A stretch of 55,757 nucleotides of DNA from Bradyrhizobium sp. SSBR45G (GCF_030159255.1 NZ_BSCT01000047.1:1-55757), one strand, 5' to 3'; positions 42,285 to 51,870 are shown, counted from the first letter of the stretch. The notes: a model not told the origin generated them from the letters alone. Program-made: numbers and translations.

Positions 42285-42482
42285 GCACGCACAATCCGGC
42301 TTCCTCGGGACTGCCTGCTACGGCCGGCAGACGTCGCGCTACCCGGCGCGGACAAGCCTGCCGTAGCGCCGGCGGCCGGGCCGCCCCATGCCTCCGCGTG
42401 CGGTGTTGCCATCGAAGGGAAGATCGGACACGCTGCCGAGAACGCGATTGCTGATCACCTCGTTTTCGCCGGACCACTCCAG

Positions 42483-43322
42483 GTGCGACTGGTCATACGC
42501 CTTGTGCAACGCGTGCTGGTCGCCGGGTTGGGCATCTTCACGGTCTGGCTGATCGTGTTCGTGGTGTTCGAGACGGCGAACCGAAGGCTGCCCTGGATTC
42601 TCGCCGTCGGCGTCAGCTACGCATTCGCTGCCTATGTTGTTCTTCCGCGCGTGATCCGGCTGAGCCTCAGGATTCTCCAGAATCGGCGGGTGCCCAGCTA
42701 CACGATCACGGGCGATGGGCTGCCCGGCGATCCCGTCAATGTCGCTCTGATCGGAACGCTTCAACAGCTTCGTGCCAGCTTTGCGGCGGTCGGTTGGTCT
42801 GAGGCGGACCGATTGGGGCTGGCGAGCTCGTGGGGCATGATCCGCGCCTTCGTCCTCGGCACGCCATACCCCACCGCGCCATTCAGCACGCTCTATCTGT
42901 TCGGACGCGGCCAGGACATCGGCTTTCAGAAGGCCATCGGCAATAGCCCGCGACAGCGCCATCACGTCCGGTTCTGGGCCGTTGGCCTGGCACGCGCGGA
43001 GAAGAGCTGGAACACCGGCGATTTCTGGTCAAACACCGACCAGCCGGCAGCCGATGAAGCCGTTCTCTGGGTCGGTGCCGGCACGAAGGACACTGGCCTG
43101 TCGTTCACCCGGCTGACGTTCCAGGTCACGCACGCCACCGATCCTGATGCCAACGCCGAGCGGGACTACATCATGGCCGAGCTGATCAGGACGCGATCGA
43201 TCGAGACCGTGGAGCTGTACAAGGCTGGTGAGAGCCTGCCCGAACGCGTCAATCACTACGTGACGGATGGCGACATTGCGTTGGCGAGCGTGTCGATTGC
43301 CACGAGCGACGACGGCACATGA
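42483..43322 (+). CDS. LssY-C domain membrane protein
   Basis: This 279-residue protein has two membrane helices at the N-terminus (about 8-30 and 37-58). The soluble domain has GWSEADRLGLASS, then TLYLFGRGQDIGFQKAIGNS and PRQRHHVRFW, the LssY C-terminal signature. Its role is unknown; in other bacteria the domain is attached to PAP2-like or rhomboid-like parts. The GTG start has a weak ribosome site. It is convergent with the MFS gene by 18 bases. Confidence 0.85.
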   Translation: MRLVIRLVQRVLVAGLGIFTVWLIVFVVFETANRRLPWILAVGVSYAFAAYVVLPRVIRLSLRILQNRRVPSYTITGDGLPGDPVNVALIGTLQQLRASFAAVGWSEADRLGLASSWGMIRAFVLGTPYPTAPFSTLYLFGRGQDIGFQKAIGNSPRQRHHVRFWAVGLARAEKSWNTGDFWSNTDQPAADEAVLWVGAGTKDTGLSFTRLTFQVTHATDPDANAERDYIMAELIRTRSIETVELYKAGESLPERVNHYVTDGDIALASVSIATSDDGT

Positions 43323-43340
43323 TGCGCCGTCGTTGTCTGT

Positions 43341-44846
43341 CTAATGCACAGGCTGGCGAGCCTCGTTCGATCTTGTTCGTTCTGTTCTGGGCCGGACCAG
43401 GAGAGCGGTGCCGAGCAGGACGAGCATCGCAACCAGGACCACAATCAGAAACGCCTGATTGAAGGCGCGATGGGCATGTGAGGTAACGAGGGCAGCGAGC
43501 TCGGTCGGAAGGCGCTCAGCGGCGATCAGCGCCTCGTCGATGCTGTCGCGGGCAGCCGCGGGAATGCCGAGGCCGTCGGGCAGCACCATGTATGCCGTAT
43601 AGACTCCGGACAGGATGCTTCCGAAAATGCTGATGCCGATTGTGCCGCCGAGCTCGAACGACACTTCCTCGATCGATGCGGCCATGCCTTCGCGGCCTTC
43701 GGGTGCGTGATTCATCACGGCGTTTGAGGCGGCTGCAATCGATGCACCGAGCCCGAGGCCGTTGACCGCGATGCAGATCAATTGCAGCACCAGGTTGCCG
43801 TCGTAGCAGAGGAGGTAGCCGGCCGCGCCGATGCTGGCGATCAACAGCGCGCAGGACATCGTGGTGGCGGCCCCGACGTGACGGAGCATCAGGCTCGCGA
43901 TCGGTCCGCCGACGAACGCGCCGACCGGCGCCGGCAGGATGTACAGCGCGGCCTGCAGCGGCGAATAGCCGAGGACGAGCTGCAAGCGCTGGCTGATCGC
44001 CAGCTCCGTGCCGGCGATCGCGAGCGAGGCGACGATCGCGGTCACGACGCTGAGCGTGAACTCGCCGTTCTGGAACAGGGTGAAGTCGATCAAGGGATCC
44101 TTGAGGCGCAATTGGCGGCGCACGAAGATGGTCAGCATGATGATCGTCGCGACGGCTGCGGCAGCGACGACGGCATAAGAGGAATGGGGGCTGCCGAGCT
44201 CCTCGACGACATAGGCAAACCCGATCAATCCGGCCATGACCTGCGCGGAACCGACCAGGTCCCAGTCGCGGTCAGCACGATCTGCCGGCGCAGGAATCAG
44301 CACGAGGCCGGCGATCAGCGAGAGGACGACCAGCGGCACGTTGATGAGAAAGACCGAGCCCCACCAGAAATATTCCAGCAGCACGCCGCCGACCAGGGGG
44401 CCGACCGCCGCTCCGCTGGACGCGACGGCGCCCCAGATCGCGATGGCCAGCGCGCGTTCGTGATCATCCGAAAAGGTGATGCGAATGATCGACAGCGTCG
44501 CCGGCATCATCAGCGCGGCGCCGACAGCGAGCAGGACGCGCCCGCCGATCAGGACCGGGGCGGTCGGCGCATAGGCGGCGACCACCGAGGCCAGTCCGAA
44601 GACGATGAGGCCGGCAACGAATGTCCTCTTGTGACCGACGCGATCGCCAAGCGAGCCGAAGCCGGGAAGCAGGCCGGCGACGACGAGCCCGTAGGCCATG
44701 ACGATCCACAATTTCTCCGAGGCCGTTGCTCCGAGCTCGTGGGTCAGGCTGGGCAGCGCCGTATACAGCACCGTCATGTCGATCACGACGAGCGCGAGCG
44801 CGCTGGAGACGGTCAGGAGGATCAACCACCGGTCACGTTTCGACAT
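43341..44846 (-). CDS. MFS exporter, DHA2 (EmrB/SmvA-like, 14 TM)
   Basis: This 501-residue protein has fourteen membrane helices. The first carries ALVVIDMTVLYTALPSL with the membrane Asp of DHA2 exporters, the motif A loop is GSLGDRVGHKRTF, and motif C is GAAVGPLVGGVLLE. It resembles SmvA, which exports quaternary cations and dyes. It follows the amidase and outer-membrane-like genes in the same direction with gaps of 70 and 57 bases, so all three are likely one operon. Confidence 0.93.
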   Translation of the reverse strand: MSKRDRWLILLTVSSALALVVIDMTVLYTALPSLTHELGATASEKLWIVMAYGLVVAGLLPGFGSLGDRVGHKRTFVAGLIVFGLASVVAAYAPTAPVLIGGRVLLAVGAALMMPATLSIIRITFSDDHERALAIAIWGAVASSGAAVGPLVGGVLLEYFWWGSVFLINVPLVVLSLIAGLVLIPAPADRADRDWDLVGSAQVMAGLIGFAYVVEELGSPHSSYAVVAAAAVATIIMLTIFVRRQLRLKDPLIDFTLFQNGEFTLSVVTAIVASLAIAGTELAISQRLQLVLGYSPLQAALYILPAPVGAFVGGPIASLMLRHVGAATTMSCALLIASIGAAGYLLCYDGNLVLQLICIAVNGLGLGASIAAASNAVMNHAPEGREGMAASIEEVSFELGGTIGISIFGSILSGVYTAYMVLPDGLGIPAAARDSIDEALIAAERLPTELAALVTSHAHRAFNQAFLIVVLVAMLVLLGTALLVRPRTERTRSNEARQPVH

Positions 44847-44903
44847 CGGCGCGCCTCGTTAGCTCCGCAGAAGATCGGGTCGACGCCACATCCGAGAGCA
44901 GCA

Positions 44904-45728
44904 TCACTTCGGGAACAGGAAAGCCAGGCTGGCGCGAAACTGCCATCGCGACGCCAGGTCCGGCTTCAGCACATTGTAGTAGACACCGATCTCGGCGTTG
45001 ATCGGCTGCTTGTCGACCATGAAGAGCTTGCCTATTGCCGCACCGACCGGAACGACCCAGCGGTCATTGCCCTTCGCCAGCCAGTTTGCATTGATGATGG
45101 GACTCGAGCTGATGTAGGAGCCGTCGGAAAAATTGTAGGTGATGAAATACTGCAGCATCATCTGGTTCACCGGCGCGCGGTCGCTCGGACCCGCAAACGA
45201 CCAGATGTTGTTGGCGAGCACTCCCAGCACCCATGGACCCGGCATGGTCAGCGCGACGATGGTCGGACCGGCGCTCCATTTGCCGGAGCCGAGAGACGGG
45301 TCGGTTGCGGACGGATAGGACAAGGTCGGGCCGAGCCCCCAGATGAGGGGACCCGAATGAGACGGGGTGAGCGCGAAGATCTGGTTGATGTCGCCGACCC
45401 CGCCGATCCGGCCCTGCCCAGGCGAAAAGCGAACCTGGGCGATGCCGGGAATGGTGGTGCGTGTCACCAGATTCCAATCGGCATTGAGCTGGAACGGGAT
45501 GACCGGCTCGATCTTGAAGACGCCGGCCGTCTGCCGGTATGGACCCGTGTTCGGCATGGCGATCGTCTCGAGGCCAACGCTGATCGTGTCCGCGATCGGG
45601 TTCTGCGCCGCCTTGGCCAGATCTTCGAGAGACGGCGTCTTGGCCTGCTGTGCCAAGGCGCCGGCGCCAGGACACAGCGCTGAGATCAGGACCAGCAGAA
45701 CCGCAAGTCGAAAAACTCTACGCATCAT
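44904..45728 (-). CDS. Outer-membrane transporter-like beta-barrel protein
   Basis: This 274-residue protein has a signal peptide (MMRRVFRLAVLLVLISALCP, ending near ALAQQ). The long barrel-like part is rich in alternating aromatic/polar strands: GDINQIFALTPS, GPLIWGLGPTLSYPSATD, MMLQYFITYNFSDGSY. It ends with a Phe-rich strand, FRASLAFLFPK, which is typical of outer-membrane proteins. The gene lies between the amidase and MFS genes. It resembles the phenol-degradation MetA-like barrel group. A good GAGG site precedes the ATG. Confidence 0.8.
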   Translation of the reverse strand: MMRRVFRLAVLLVLISALCPGAGALAQQAKTPSLEDLAKAAQNPIADTISVGLETIAMPNTGPYRQTAGVFKIEPVIPFQLNADWNLVTRTTIPGIAQVRFSPGQGRIGGVGDINQIFALTPSHSGPLIWGLGPTLSYPSATDPSLGSGKWSAGPTIVALTMPGPWVLGVLANNIWSFAGPSDRAPVNQMMLQYFITYNFSDGSYISSSPIINANWLAKGNDRWVVPVGAAIGKLFMVDKQPINAEIGVYYNVLKPDLASRWQFRASLAFLFPK

Positions 45729-45798
45729 TGCCGACCTCGCTCTCGAAGCGCTGCGCTTGCAGCGGTTGCCTCGCAGCGCCCCCGTCCGGTCCGCTGTG

Positions 45799-47295
45799 TC
45801 ATGTGAAGGTCGGGAAGCGCTCGCCCGCGAACAGCGACGGCCGCAGGCGAGACCAGTTCGACGCGAACTGGAACGTGTCGAGATCGGTGAAGGTCTGGCC
45901 GATGACCTGCATGCCCGACGGCATGCGGTTTTCGACCACGCCGAGAGGGACATCGACGACCGGATAGCGGTTGAGCAAATTCCAATGCCACGTCAGCGCC
46001 AACCCCAGACCGGTGCCCACCCAGGGGTCCACCTTGTTCTCCTTGCTCTTGAACATGTCGGCTGCGACGAGAGGCGTCGCCATGGTCGGCATCAGCAGGA
46101 TGCGGTAGCCCTTCCCGAACACGCGCTGCTGGACCTGGCGGTGCAGTCGTTGCAGCAACTCCTCGGCTTCTTCAGCCTGGCGCGGTCCGACGGGGCCGAC
46201 CTGGTCGAGCAATTCGGTCACATAGGGCGAGAGCTGATCTCGATGGGAATTCGAGATCTCGATCGCGGTGCCAATGGATGTCGCCATCAGCCCGCGTATG
46301 AAGACCATCTTGTGGGCCTTCGTCAGGCCGCAGTCGACCTCGTCCACGGTGCAGCCGGCAGCGCGCAACGCCGCGATGCCCTTGCGCATCGCCGCCTTCA
46401 CGGACGGAATGACGTCGGCAATGCCGTCGCCCCAGTCCACGGCGATACGCCATCCCGACAGGCGCTGATAGCGCATGGGATAGTCGAGGCGAGGGCGCAT
46501 CGCGGCCATGACCCGATCGGACGGACCGACGATCGCGTTCTGGAAGCGGACGAGGTCGTCGAAGCGTCGCGCCAGCGGGCCGGACGTCGAGTAGGGGATT
46601 TCGCCACCCGCGACCCGCCCGAACGGTGGCCTGAAGCCATAGACGCCGCATTGCGAGGCCGGAATTCGGATCGAGCCGCCCATGTCCGAACCCACCGCGA
46701 GCGTGGCGAAGCCTGCGGCCAGCGCCGCCGCCGATCCGGCGGACGATCCGCCCGGGGAGTATTCGAGATTCCACGGATTGCGTGTCGTGCCCCAGGCGCG
46801 GGTCGACGCGCCGAGGAAAAGGTAGAACTCCGGCACCGTCGTCTGGAACGGCATGACGGCGCCGGCCGCATCGAGCGCGTCGGTGATCGCGGAGTTCTCC
46901 GTCGCGGGCGGCGAGTCCTTGTAGATGAGCGAGCCCTGCGTGATCCGCCAACCCGGCCTGCTGAATTCGTCCTTGATGGCGACCGTGATCCCCTCGAGTG
47001 GCCTTGCGGTCCCGCGCCGATAGCGGTCCTCGGACTGCTTGGCCTCCTTGAGCGCCTGATCGAAGTGCTCGTAGGTGATGCAGTTGACCTTGGTGTTGTA
47101 GGCTTCGATCCGCTTGATCTGCGCCTTCAAGAGATCGACCGGTGACGCCTTCCTGGCCTGGAACATCGCGATGAGCTCGCCGACCGACGCGTAGCAGAGC
47201 GGATCGGGAGACTCGGCGCGCGCGGCCGGAAGACCGAGCCCGGAGGCGGCAAGCGCAGCGCCTGCGCCTTTGATGAGCGTTCTTCTATCAATCAT
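45799..47295 (-). CDS. Tat-exported amidase (amidase signature family)
   Basis: This 498-residue enzyme has a Tat signal (MIDRRTLIKGAGAALAASGL with RR-T-L-I-K) and an amidase-signature domain. Its triad is K108 in AIKDEF, cis-Ser S185 in PGGSSAGS and nucleophile S208 in GSDMGGS. The enzyme would hydrolyse amides in the periplasm and needs no cofactor. The start at 47295 has CGGAGA upstream. It is first in an operon with an outer-membrane protein and an MFS exporter. The substrate is not evident. Confidence 0.92.
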   Translation of the reverse strand: MIDRRTLIKGAGAALAASGLGLPAARAESPDPLCYASVGELIAMFQARKASPVDLLKAQIKRIEAYNTKVNCITYEHFDQALKEAKQSEDRYRRGTARPLEGITVAIKDEFSRPGWRITQGSLIYKDSPPATENSAITDALDAAGAVMPFQTTVPEFYLFLGASTRAWGTTRNPWNLEYSPGGSSAGSAAALAAGFATLAVGSDMGGSIRIPASQCGVYGFRPPFGRVAGGEIPYSTSGPLARRFDDLVRFQNAIVGPSDRVMAAMRPRLDYPMRYQRLSGWRIAVDWGDGIADVIPSVKAAMRKGIAALRAAGCTVDEVDCGLTKAHKMVFIRGLMATSIGTAIEISNSHRDQLSPYVTELLDQVGPVGPRQAEEAEELLQRLHRQVQQRVFGKGYRILLMPTMATPLVAADMFKSKENKVDPWVGTGLGLALTWHWNLLNRYPVVDVPLGVVENRMPSGMQVIGQTFTDLDTFQFASNWSRLRPSLFAGERFPTFT

Positions 47296-48007
47296 GTGGG
47301 TCTCCGCATTCTCGAAGATCGGTCCGGGCGTCGATGTCGTCATTGGGGTGACGGTCCGCGAAGGCGCTGGGCCAAAGGCTTGTCGTTCGGGCCTCGCCCG
47401 ACCGTCCATGATGGTGATCAGCACCTTGGTCTGGTGAATGTCGTGCAGAGCGGAACGGACAGCGATGCAACGCCGGCCTGCACCGACTGGCGTGGTGGCG
47501 GTTCGGTCTGGTCGACGGCGTTCAGATGATGCCGTCGCGAGCCACGCAATCTGGCCCAATCATACGCCATACACATGCGGTCGTCCTCACACGCTCTGCG
47601 GGAGGCATTGTTTCTGATTCCGACGCCGGTATGAACTCGGGTGAACTACGTAGTTGGCGGAAATGATCGAGAATGGCTTGCATAAGCGACGATCGATGCA
47701 TCGAACATTGGATTCAAATGAGTGTCATTTTGCGCGAATGAACGACGCGACGAAGCGAACTTGCCAGCTCGAAGCAAGCACCGGGACGCCTATTTGGAGT
47801 TGATGCCGGCAGAGTTCAGTGGACGGCAATGAAATCCATGTAAGCTGTCGGCGAGCGAGTCGTGTGGCTCCTTGAGCAAGCCCCCTGATCCGGCCGCGCC
47901 GATGTCGCACCGGACGGTCGCGCCTTGCTCTGCGGCTTACCCTCATGATCTCGCGGCTTGGCCATGGGGTCCGGAGCAGGGGCGATGGCAGACTGACGGA
48001 GTGAGGA
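47296..48007. other. Intergenic region, nothing firm
   Basis: These 712 bases lie between the amidase start and the GlsB-like gene. Some frames are open on both strands, but their translations look random (Arg/Ser/Pro-rich). An AT-richer patch (47590-47730) may contain the amidase promoter. Confidence 0.4.
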
Positions 48008-48301
48008 ATGTTCACACTGGCACACGCAGGCACTTGGCTCGTCGTCGGCTTGATCGGCGGCGGCCTTGCCGGAATTCTGGTGAAGCGCCGCCGGGCAGGG
48101 TTCGGGCTTCTGACCAACATCGGGTTGGGATGTGTCGGCGCCCTCATCGGGGGAGTCTTGTTCAACCTGTTTGGGCTGTTTGCAGGGATGGGCAGCATCG
48201 TCATTTCGCTGCGCGACGTCGTTGCAGCGTTCGTCGGCTCGCTGGTGCTGCTGGCGGCGATCTGGTTGTGGGGCCTGGCACGCGAACCCCATCCGCGCTG
48301 A
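48008..48301 (+). CDS. GlsB/YeaQ/YmgE family membrane protein
   Basis: This 97-residue protein has three hydrophobic helices, with HAGTWLVVGLIGGGLAGILV and NIGLGCVGALIGGVLFNLFG (GG-rich), the pattern of transglycosylase-associated proteins. Some homologs are stress-induced. The start ATG has GAGTGAGG upstream. No EcfG site is seen. It is convergent with the AraC gene by 12 bases. Confidence 0.88.
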   Translation: MFTLAHAGTWLVVGLIGGGLAGILVKRRRAGFGLLTNIGLGCVGALIGGVLFNLFGLFAGMGSIVISLRDVVAAFVGSLVLLAAIWLWGLAREPHPR

Positions 48302-48313
48302 CGTCAGGCGTCG

Positions 48314-49303
48314 TCAGCGGGCGGGCCGATCGAGCTGCGCGCGCCAGTCGCGCGGCCGCATGGCGAAGCGCTGCTTGAAGCGGCGCGAGAAGTGCGACAG
48401 GTCCGAAAAGCCCCAGTCGAAGGCGATGGCGCCGATGTCGCGGCCCGCGCAGCCGGGATCGCGCAGGTCGCGGGCGACGCCGTCGAGCCGGCGCGCCATC
48501 ACGAGCTCGGAGAAGCTGGTGCCGGCACGGGCCAGCAGCTTGTGCACGTAGCGCTCGCTGATCCCGACCGTCGCTGCGATCGCAGCCACCGTCAGCCCCG
48601 GCTCGCGCAGCCGCGCGTCAATGGCGCGCCGCAGCGCCAACGTGGTGGCGTCGGCGAAGGAGGCGGTGGCATGCGCCTCGCTGCGGCTGCCGCGCGACAG
48701 GCCCAGCGCGACCAGATCGAGCAGTACGCCGAACAGCGCGGCGGCCTCATCGGGCGCAAGGCGCAGCGCATTGGCGTTGAGCGAGCGCGCCGTCTCGACG
48801 ATCAGCGCGCCGACGCAAGGATCGTCCGACAGCCGCGTCGGCGCGATGTCCAGCACCGTTGGCAAGCGGCCGAACAGTGCATCGGCCGGGACGCGGAACG
48901 AGATGACGCCGAGCGAGGGCCCGCGATCGTGCTGCAGCACGAAGGTGCGGTCGCTGTCGAAGATGCCGACCTGTCCGGCGGACAGGCTGACCTCGCAGTC
49001 GTCCTGCTGGATCGTGCAGCGCCCGGCGAGCTTGAGATTGAGATAGAAGCAGCGCTGGCCGGAGGCCGCGATATCGCTGCGCGAGCGGCGCACGATGTGC
49101 TCGGGAAAAATGACGCGGTTGATCGCGCCGTCCGCCACGGTGACGCTCTGCACATTTGCAGCAAAGCCGATGCCGCGGGTCGGCTCCGGCGTGAGGTTCA
49201 TGAAGGACTGGCAGATCGCCTCGCGATAGTAGGCGAACTGCTCTTTCGGCCGCACCATGGCCGTATTCCAGCTCCGCTGACGTTCCTGCTCCGCGCCCGG
49301 CAT
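48314..49303 (-). CDS. AraC-family regulator
   Basis: This 329-residue protein has an AraC-binding-like N-terminal domain (about 40-200; RCFYLNLKLAGRCTIQQDD) and a C-terminal pair of HTHs (about 220-325). The first is LTVAAIAATVGISERYVHKL, and the second is IGAIAFDWGFSDLSHFSRRF followed by KQRFAMRPRDWR. The start at 49303 has GGAG eight bases upstream. It is divergent from the alpha/beta hydrolase (103 bases), which it probably activates. The ligand is unknown. Confidence 0.92.
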   Translation of the reverse strand: MPGAEQERQRSWNTAMVRPKEQFAYYREAICQSFMNLTPEPTRGIGFAANVQSVTVADGAINRVIFPEHIVRRSRSDIAASGQRCFYLNLKLAGRCTIQQDDCEVSLSAGQVGIFDSDRTFVLQHDRGPSLGVISFRVPADALFGRLPTVLDIAPTRLSDDPCVGALIVETARSLNANALRLAPDEAAALFGVLLDLVALGLSRGSRSEAHATASFADATTLALRRAIDARLREPGLTVAAIAATVGISERYVHKLLARAGTSFSELVMARRLDGVARDLRDPGCAGRDIGAIAFDWGFSDLSHFSRRFKQRFAMRPRDWRAQLDRPAR

Positions 49304-49406
49304 CGGTTCACTCCGAGACCAATTGGGTTCAGTTGCAGCCAAGCGCTGAAGGCGCCGACCGGCCATCATCCTTGCACCGCCATCAACAGTGCAGGGGAGC
49401 TCCATC

Positions 49407-50132
49407 ATGTCAACCTACGTCCTCGTCCACGGCGCCTGGCATACCGGCGCCCAGCTCGAGCCGGTCGCGGCGCCGATCCGCGCGGCCGGTCATGTCGTGC
49501 ATCTGCCGACCATCCGCGGCAACCGCCCCGGTGACGTCAAGACCACCGGGCTCGACGAGGCCATCACCTCGATCTGCGACTACTTTACCGCGCACGACCT
49601 CACCGACGCCGTCCTGATGGGGCATTCCTATGGCGGCATGGTCATCACCGGTGTCGCCGACCGCATCCCGGAGCGCATCCGCCGGCTGATCTACTGGAAC
49701 GCGTTCGTGCCCAACGATGGCGAATGCCTGAACGACATGGTGCCGCCGCATTACGTCGCGCTGTTCGACGCCGTCGCAGCCGAGCGTGGCGACGGCTCGG
49801 TGGTGCTGCCGTTCCCGATTTGGCGCGAGGCCTTCATCAACGATGCCGACCTCGCCACCGCGACGCGCACCTATGAGGTGCTCAATCCGCATCCGAACAA
49901 GACCTTCACCGACCCGATCAGGCTGACCACCAATCCGGCCGAGATGGCCATCGCCAAATCCTACATCAACTGCACCGAGGACACGGCGCTGCCGCACAGC
50001 CTGCCGTGGCATCCGCGTCTGTCCGGCAAGCTCGGCCTGTTCCGGCTGGTTCAGGTGCCGGGCAGCCACGAGCTGTGCTTCTCCGATCCCGGCAGGCTCG
50101 CGCAGGCGATCATGGATGCGGGCCGGGATTGA
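49407..50132 (+). CDS. Alpha/beta hydrolase (MES/PIR7-like esterase)
   Basis: This 241-residue protein has the triad nucleophile S74 in GHSYGG, an oxyanion HGAWH motif (residues 8-12) and a catalytic H221 in GSHELCF. It has the size and motifs of the methyl-esterase/hydroxynitrile-lyase-like group (EstC, SABP2, PIR7). The ATG at 49407 has GGGGAG upstream. The divergent AraC gene points to induced expression. Its substrate, perhaps a small ester or lactone, cannot be fixed. Confidence 0.9.
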   Translation: MSTYVLVHGAWHTGAQLEPVAAPIRAAGHVVHLPTIRGNRPGDVKTTGLDEAITSICDYFTAHDLTDAVLMGHSYGGMVITGVADRIPERIRRLIYWNAFVPNDGECLNDMVPPHYVALFDAVAAERGDGSVVLPFPIWREAFINDADLATATRTYEVLNPHPNKTFTDPIRLTTNPAEMAIAKSYINCTEDTALPHSLPWHPRLSGKLGLFRLVQVPGSHELCFSDPGRLAQAIMDAGRD

Positions 50133-50234
50133 CACAGGGCAGGGGTGCTGACCGTCAGCCGTGTGGCGGCCGCTGGCCAATAGTCCTGGTTGTGATCCGC
50201 CTCACATTCGCCGGGGTCGAGACCTGCAAGATTA

Positions 50235-50284
50235 ATCTCCGATGAACGGACCCGGTTGGTCAGCATTCCCGAAACATCGGAGAT
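50235..50284 (+). promoter_or_regulatory. Inverted repeat that hides the next ribosome site
   Basis: The arms atctccgatg (50235-50244) and catcggagat (50275-50284) are a perfect 10-bp pair with a 30-base loop. The right arm contains the GGAG (50279-50282) of the gene starting at 50292, so the stem would block ribosome binding. Possible RNA-level control. Confidence 0.5.
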
Positions 50285-50291
50285 CGCAGTC

Positions 50292-50786
50292 ATGGCCCAG
50301 CTCCATCTGACGTCGTCGTCCAAGGTTCTCGCTTCCAAGGCCAACGCTTCGCAGCCCGGCGGATCCAAGACGGGCTGGCTCGCGATGGCGGCCGGCGTGC
50401 TGACCACGGTGTTCGCAACGATCGGCGCGGTGAACAGCGTCATCCCCGCCGCGTCGAACATCGGCGCCGCCGTGCTGGAGACGCTGAACCTCCCCGCCTG
50501 CCTGACCTATCCCGATCGCTTCGGCGGCACGCAGAGCAGCTTCCGCAAGGAGGGCAACATCTGGCGCGAATATCCGCGCGGAGCCGAGACCTTCACCTAC
50601 GAGTTCAAGGAGATCCGCCGCACGCGCCAGGAGATCATGCTGTGGAACGTGACGCCGCGGTCGAACGTCCCGGATGCCGCGAGCCTCGTCGTGCATCTAC
50701 CGGTGTGCGGCGGCATGGCGGTACTGACCGAGGGCCTGCCGGAGCGCTCGACCAACCTCGAGCAGATCTGGCCGGATCGCAGCTGA
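50292..50786 (+). CDS. Hypothetical single-TM protein
   Basis: This 164-residue protein has a Ser/Lys-rich N-terminus, one hydrophobic helix (AAGVLTTVFATIGAVNSVI, near 34-52) and a soluble part. The soluble part has ACLTYPDRFGGTQSSFRKEG and REYPRGAETFTYEFKEIRRT, ending in VHLPVCGGMAVLTEG. One Cys pair could be disulfide-bonded. Its GGAG lies in the hairpin 50235-50284. No family is recognised. Confidence 0.7.
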   Translation: MAQLHLTSSSKVLASKANASQPGGSKTGWLAMAAGVLTTVFATIGAVNSVIPAASNIGAAVLETLNLPACLTYPDRFGGTQSSFRKEGNIWREYPRGAETFTYEFKEIRRTRQEIMLWNVTPRSNVPDAASLVVHLPVCGGMAVLTEGLPERSTNLEQIWPDRS

Positions 50787-50864
50787 TCAGATCTCGCGAT
50801 CTCGTCCTATTTGTTCGTCCTGTTTGTTAGTTCTGTTTGTTCGTTTCCCTCTCGCACCACTTTT

Positions 50865-51007
50865 GCTCCTCACCCTGAGGAGACCGCCCTCAAGGCGGGC
50901 GTCTCGAAGGGCGAGGCCTCGGCGCGGCCTCATGGTTCGAGACGCGCCGCGAACGATGACCTTGCTTGGCAATCGGCTTTGTCGGCGCGGCGCTCCTCAC
51001 CATGAGG
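50865..51007. repeat. Palindromic repeat (ctcctcaccctgagg type)
   Basis: The outer gctcctcaccctgagg (50865 on) and cgctcctcaccatgagg (to 51007) blocks are similar hairpins. Between them, gcgggcgtctcgaaggg and ggttcgagacgcgccgc pair. It is related to the element at 23959-24081. Short tttgttcgt-like repeats lie just before it (50807-50848). Confidence 0.8.
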
Positions 51008-51053
51008 GGCGGGTTCCGAGATCGCCGCAGCAGTTTGGTCATAAGCAGCGTGC

Positions 51054-51842
51054 TCACGGAGAGGCGCGGGTCGATTGCAACACGATCCAGGCCGGTGCGT
51101 GATCGCTGGCGCCGTCCTCGCCGCGGATGGCGCGGTCGACGCCGGCCTTGGTGAGGCGAGGCGCGGCTTGCGGGCTCAGCAGCAGGTGATCGAGCCGCAG
51201 GCCGGCATCGCGCGGCCAGCGGTTGCGCTTGTAGTCCCAGAAAGTGAACATCGGTGCGTCCGGGTGCAAGGTGCGGATCGCGTCGCACCAGCCCTGGTCG
51301 ACCAGGGCCTTGAACGCCGCCCGGCTCTTCGGCTGGACCAGCGCATCCTTGTCCCATGATCTCGTCGGGTAGATGTCGAGCGTATCAGGCGCGACGTTGT
51401 AGTCGCCGGCGAGCACGACCGGCAGATCGTCCTTGATGAACTTGGCCGCATGCTTGTGCAGCCGCCTGAACCAGGCGAGCTTATGGTCGAATTTCGGTCC
51501 CGGCTGCGGATTGCCGTTCGGCAGATAGAGACAGCCGATGACGATGCCGCGCACGGCGGCCTCGATGTAGCGGGCGTCCGTGTCGCTGGGATCGCCGGGC
51601 AAAGCGGTGCGGGTCAGCACCGGCTCGGCCTTGCGCGCCAGGATCGCGACCCCGTTCCAGGTCCTCTGGCCCTGCCACACCGCGCTGTAGCCGGCCTTGG
51701 CGATCTCATCCGCCGGGAAATCGGCCTGCGTGCATTTGAGCTCCTGCAGGCAGACGATGTCCGGCCTGGCCGCGCGCAGCCAGCGCAGCAGGTTCGGGAG
51801 GCGGCGCCGGATGTTGTTGATGTTGAAGGTCGCGATCTTCAT
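51054..51842 (-). CDS. xthA: Exodeoxyribonuclease III
   Basis: This 262-residue AP endonuclease/exonuclease starts MKIATFNINNIRRRL. It has LQELKCTQADFP with the catalytic Glu, GDYNVAPDTLDIY with Asp-x-Asn, and a C-terminal LRLDHLLLSP and GASDHAP with Asp-His. These are the metal-binding and proton-shuttling residues of ExoIII. It repairs abasic sites. The ATG at 51842 has no strong site, but length and homology fix it. The Cys-rich gene starts divergently 28 bases away. Confidence 0.95.
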   Translation of the reverse strand: MKIATFNINNIRRRLPNLLRWLRAARPDIVCLQELKCTQADFPADEIAKAGYSAVWQGQRTWNGVAILARKAEPVLTRTALPGDPSDTDARYIEAAVRGIVIGCLYLPNGNPQPGPKFDHKLAWFRRLHKHAAKFIKDDLPVVLAGDYNVAPDTLDIYPTRSWDKDALVQPKSRAAFKALVDQGWCDAIRTLHPDAPMFTFWDYKRNRWPRDAGLRLDHLLLSPQAAPRLTKAGVDRAIRGEDGASDHAPAWIVLQSTRASP

Positions 51843-51870
51843 GATGCCGAAAGCGCTGGGAGAAGGCCGG

